Of a DNA stretch of 7,872 bases, positions 5,409 through 7,872 are shown piece after piece. The notes beneath the pieces are model-generated. The model was not told the DNA's origin and ran no database searches. It saw nothing but the letters and a program-made list of their open reading frames with translations. Source of the DNA: Candidatus Hydrogenedentota bacterium (GTDB lineage Bacteria; Hydrogenedentota; Hydrogenedentia; Hydrogenedentales; CAITNO01); the NCBI GenBank assembly GCA_029554925.1, contig JAKPUV010001309.1, positions 1 through 7,872 of the forward strand, in the 5' to 3' direction. The translations under genes were made by a program, and so were the position numbers. How positions within the stretch are numbered: the first letter of the stretch is position 1; each line of letters starts with the position of its first letter.

Positions 5409-5464
5409 CTGCCGGGGCGGCGGAAAGCCGCGTTTTCAGGCCCTGAGGCCCGGATTTGGAGCGC

Positions 5465-6523
5465 ATGAGCGAGCACGAACAGCAGACATCGCGGCCCGGT
5501 CCCGGGCGCGGGTGTTTCCGGGCGCTCTTTTCCGGCATGGGCCTTTCGGCGTTGTCGGTGGCGCTGGTCTTTCTGCTGCTCGAGGGGGTGCTGCGGATGT
5601 CCCAGCCGCACGGGGACAGGCCGTTCGACGGCACCGTCTACGCGGTGCACGCCCCTCCCGAGCTCATCTCCGCCTTCACCTGGGACGGGCAGGGCAACAG
5701 CCTCGCCCATGTCCGATCCTCAAACCCCGTGCTGGTGTACGAGATGCGCCCCGGCGTTCGGCTGAACGACTTCATTTCGATCAACTCGCACGGGTTTCGG
5801 GACGGCGAGTACGCCCAGGAGAAACCCGCGGACGTTTTCCGGATCTGCGTCATCGGGGACTCTGTGACGTTTGGGTGGTGGCAGCGCCTTGAGGAGACAT
5901 ACCCCAAAGTGCTGGAGGGGCTTCTCGCCGCCCGCGCCGGGAAGGGTCCCCGGTACGAGGTGCTGAACATGGGGGTCGGGGGGTACAACGCCGAGCAGGA
6001 GGCCGAACTGTTCGCCTCGCGCGTTCTGCGGTTTCAGCCCGACCTTTTGTTGGTGCAGTACTGCGAAAACGACCACATGATCGGGCAGGACGCCGGGCTT
6101 TGGCGGCATTTCACCCGGTCCGGTTCCCGCGCGTGGGATTGGATATCCCTGCGTGCGCTACAGATCCGGAAGATGGCGGCCGGGGGCATCCTCCGCCCGG
6201 CCTACGAGCGGATCGCGCGCGTCGCCGGGGAGCACGGGATTCCCGTGGCCGCCGTGATCTTCCACCCCTGCGAGCCGCGCCGCTCCGGCGCGGTGACGCG
6301 CGTCGCGGAGATGTGCGCCGGGCTGGGGTTCACCGTGGTGGACCTGTGGCTTCTGAACGAGCGCCCCGACCTGAAGGAGACGTTCGCGGACTTCATCCAC
6401 CCGACGGTCCTCGGGCACCGCATTGCGGCCGAGGAGATCCTGCGGCGGCTGGACGAGTCCGGTCTGCTTGGCGGGCCGCCCGCGGGTGATTCCGGCGGCG
6501 CCCCCGCCGGGAGTGTGCTATAG
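5465..6523 (+). CDS. membrane-anchored SGNH/GDSL-family hydrolase
   Basis: The 352-residue protein has a short basic N-terminus, one membrane segment (about residues 24-43, [20 protein letters not shown]) and an SGNH hydrolase domain (about 125-330). The four blocks are visible: GDSVTFG with nucleophile Ser133, NMGVGGYN with Gly172-173, YCENDH with Asn202, and FADFIHP with Asp309 and His312. All catalytic residues are present. SGNH enzymes of this layout cut or transfer ester-linked acyl groups, often on extracytoplasmic polysaccharides, but the substrate is not shown here. ATG 5465 has GGAG only 3 nt upstream. A TTG at 5456 with GAGG 7 nt upstream is a real alternative, adding three residues. 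The stop codon TAG (6521-6523) lies inside the -10 box of the next gene. Divergent uxs suggests, without proving, a cell-surface glycan link. Confidence 0.85.
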   Translation: MSEHEQQTSRPGPGRGCFRALFSGMGLSALSVALVFLLLEGVLRMSQPHGDRPFDGTVYAVHAPPELISAFTWDGQGNSLAHVRSSNPVLVYEMRPGVRLNDFISINSHGFRDGEYAQEKPADVFRICVIGDSVTFGWWQRLEETYPKVLEGLLAARAGKGPRYEVLNMGVGGYNAEQEAELFASRVLRFQPDLLLVQYCENDHMIGQDAGLWRHFTRSGSRAWDWISLRALQIRKMAAGGILRPAYERIARVAGEHGIPVAAVIFHPCEPRRSGAVTRVAEMCAGLGFTVVDLWLLNERPDLKETFADFIHPTVLGHRIAAEEILRRLDESGLLGGPPAGDSGGAPAGSVL

Positions 6524-6524
6524 T
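6513..6524 (+). promoter_or_regulatory. extended -10 promoter of the kinase gene
   Basis: GTGTGC is followed by TATAGT (6519-6524), identical over 14 bp to 5397-5410. The hydrolase stop codon TAG is at 6521-6523, inside the hexamer. A start near 6531 would give a leader of about 46 nt. Confidence 0.55.
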
Positions 6525-6576
6525 CTTGCGTGGGCCGGGGCCCTGCGCGCCCGCCCCCCAAGGGAAGACCGACCAC

Positions 6577-7872
6577 ATGGCGATGTGCCCCCATTGCAGG
6601 CATCAGAACCCCCCCGGGGCGAGAATCTGCGCCCGGTGCGCCCGGCCTTTGGGCAACGCGACGAGCGAGGAGGCCACCCGCCTGGCCACGCCGCCGGCGG
6701 ACGACATGCAGTTCCGGCGGGGGCAGGTGGTGAACGGGCGGTACACGGTGCTGGACATGATCGGCCGGGGGGGCATGGGCTGCATCTACAAGGTGCATGA
6801 CAACGTCCTGGGGGAGGACGTGGCGCTGAAGACGCTGCTGCCGCAGTTTCTGCGGGACAAGATGGTGGTGGAGCGGTTTTTCAACGAGGCGCGGATCGCG
6901 CGGAAGCTGGCCCACCCGAACATCGTGCGGGTGCACGACATCGGCAGTGCGGGCAAGGGGGTCTTCATCTCGATGGAGTACGTGCAGGGCGAGTCCCTGC
7001 GGAACATGATCGAGAAGCTGCCGCCGGGCAAGCGGCTGCCCGTGGCCGAGGTGCTGCGGATCATCGACCAGCTGTGCGTGGCGCTGGAGTACGCCCACCA
7101 GTACACGATCCACCGGGACATCAAGCCGGAGAACATCATGATTGACCGCGACCGGCGCGTCAAGCTGATGGACTTCGGGATCTCGAAGCTCATGGACAAC
7201 CCGCGCATGACGGGCACGGCGGTGGTCATGGGCACGCCGTACTACATGTCGCCGGAGCAGCTGCGCACCAGCCACGACGTGGACGCGCGCGCGGACATCT
7301 ACAGCGTCGGCGTGGTCCTCTACGAGGTGCTCACGGGCAACATGCCCACCGGCGTGCCGCGCCCCGCCTCGCAGATGCTCGAGGACATCCCGCCCGCCAT
7401 GGACGAGATCGTGGCGAAGTGCGTGGACCCGAGCCCCGAGCGCCGTTTCCAGAACGCCGCGGAGCTGCGCGCCGCGCTGCAGCCGGTCATCGAGCTCGTG
7501 TCCAAGGGCAAGGACATCACCAAGGTGTCGCGGCGGCAGGCCCGGGGCGGCGCCGCCTTCCCCTGGAAAAAGGCCGCCGGGTGGGCGCTGGTTGCCCTCA
7601 TCGCGGGCGGCGTCCTGACCGGCCTCGCGGGCCTGGCGCGCCAATGGGGGGCGGCCGGCGCGCCGGTTGCCGCGCCACAGCCCGCCGCCGGGGGGCGCAC
7701 GGGCGAGGTTCTCCGGCTGATCGGGGAGGTTCGCGCCCGCGTGGAGCCCCTCGCGGGCGCCTCCGAGGCCAACCGCGCGCTGTTCACCGAGGCCGAGCGC
7801 CGCCGGGGCCTGCTGGAGGCGGCGGGGTCCGGCGCCGCCGCGTCCGACGCCGAGGAGGTGCTGCGGTGCTAC
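6577..7872 (+). CDS. Hanks-type Ser/Thr protein kinase with N-terminal zinc ribbon, 3' end outside window
   Basis: The frame is open for 432 codons to the window edge. Residues 4-21 form a zinc ribbon (CPHC at 4-7, CARC at 18-21). The kinase domain (about 55-303) is complete: glycine loop IGRGGMG (62-68), VALK with Lys85, αC NEARIARKL with Glu104, HRDIKPEN with Asp181 and Asn186, DFG with Asp199, MGTPYYMSPEQL (the APE motif as SPE) and DARADIYSVG. A basic linker is followed by a membrane segment (about 334-354, AGWALVALIAGGVLTGLAGL), after which an Ala/Pro-rich and then helical, charged region begins outside the membrane. The protein should thus sense outside and phosphorylate inside. ATG 6577 has AGGGA 11 nt upstream; ATG 6583 is possible but would put only one residue before the first Cys. 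It has its own promoter overlapping the end of the hydrolase gene. The target is unknown. Confidence 0.9.
   Translation, partial: MAMCPHCRHQNPPGARICARCARPLGNATSEEATRLATPPADDMQFRRGQVVNGRYTVLDMIGRGGMGCIYKVHDNVLGEDVALKTLLPQFLRDKMVVERFFNEARIARKLAHPNIVRVHDIGSAGKGVFISMEYVQGESLRNMIEKLPPGKRLPVAEVLRIIDQLCVALEYAHQYTIHRDIKPENIMIDRDRRVKLMDFGISKLMDNPRMTGTAVVMGTPYYMSPEQLRTSHDVDARADIYSVGVVLYEVLTGNMPTGVPRPASQMLEDIPPAMDEIVAKCVDPSPERRFQNAAELRAALQPVIELVSKGKDITKVSRRQARGGAAFPWKKAAGWALVALIAGGVLTGLAGLARQWGAAGAPVAAPQPAAGGRTGEVLRLIGEVRARVEPLAGASEANRALFTEAERRRGLLEAAGSGAAASDAEEVLRCY

Noticed and set aside
5417..5434. Intrinsic terminator or attenuator in the SGNH hydrolase leader
   Set aside because: The stem is only 5 bp with four T, too weak to call.
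6202..7644. Long minus-strand open frame opposite the kinase
   Set aside because: It is His/Arg/Val-rich, without motifs, and exists because the kinase codons end in G or C.

Overview
The window is GC-rich and comes from a bacterium whose gene content fits the Planctomycetota / Verrucomicrobiota / Hydrogenedentota part of the tree. The pointers are an FGE-sulfatase tail, a secreted DUF1080 protein, a membrane-anchored Hanks-type kinase with a zinc ribbon, and a UXS-type UDP-glucuronate decarboxylase. This placement is an inference from gene families, not from a marker gene.

Region 1 (1-2800, + strand apart from one gene) is an accessory, defence-like segment. It starts with the broken 3' end of an FGE-sulfatase (formylglycine-generating-enzyme fold) gene, followed by a stand-alone HNH endonuclease (221-1000). 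Next comes an orphan 5' fragment of a vsr-like gene (from 1057), a DUF3800 gene on the minus strand (1254-2120) and an intact vsr-like nuclease gene (2373-2786). The first 87 bp of vsr occur twice (1055-1141 and 2371-2457, one mismatch). They flank a less GC-rich cassette of about 1.23 kb that carries DUF3800. The simplest reading is that the cassette entered the 5' end of vsr, and that recombination between the repeats would restore a compact HNH-vsr pair. On each side of DUF3800 the cassette carries a near-consensus sigma70-type promoter (TTGCAW, 17 bp, YATAAT) followed within about 60-85 nt by a hairpin and a T-run. These look like two small structured RNAs belonging to no visible protein gene. 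The DUF3800 gene with its two RNA units is the most likely undescribed system here.

Region 2 (2787-2889) is a convergent gap holding a tandem TTTAGGG-like repeat, a strong G-quadruplex-forming run and an intrinsic terminator for the minus-strand operon.

Region 3 (2890-5311, minus strand) is ordinary metabolism. A ppnP nucleoside phosphorylase is followed by a secreted DUF1080 (3-keto-disaccharide hydrolase-type) protein, probably as one operon from a promoter with a perfect palindrome in its spacer. Upstream lies a UDP-glucuronate decarboxylase gene (uxs) for UDP-xylose.

Region 4 (5312-7872, + strand) has a membrane-anchored SGNH hydrolase divergent from uxs, then a Ser/Thr protein kinase that runs off the window. 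The two genes have the same 14-bp promoter core (GTGTGCTATAGTCT). In the second copy the -10 box contains the stop codon of the hydrolase gene. I saw no tRNA, rRNA, CRISPR array or transposase.
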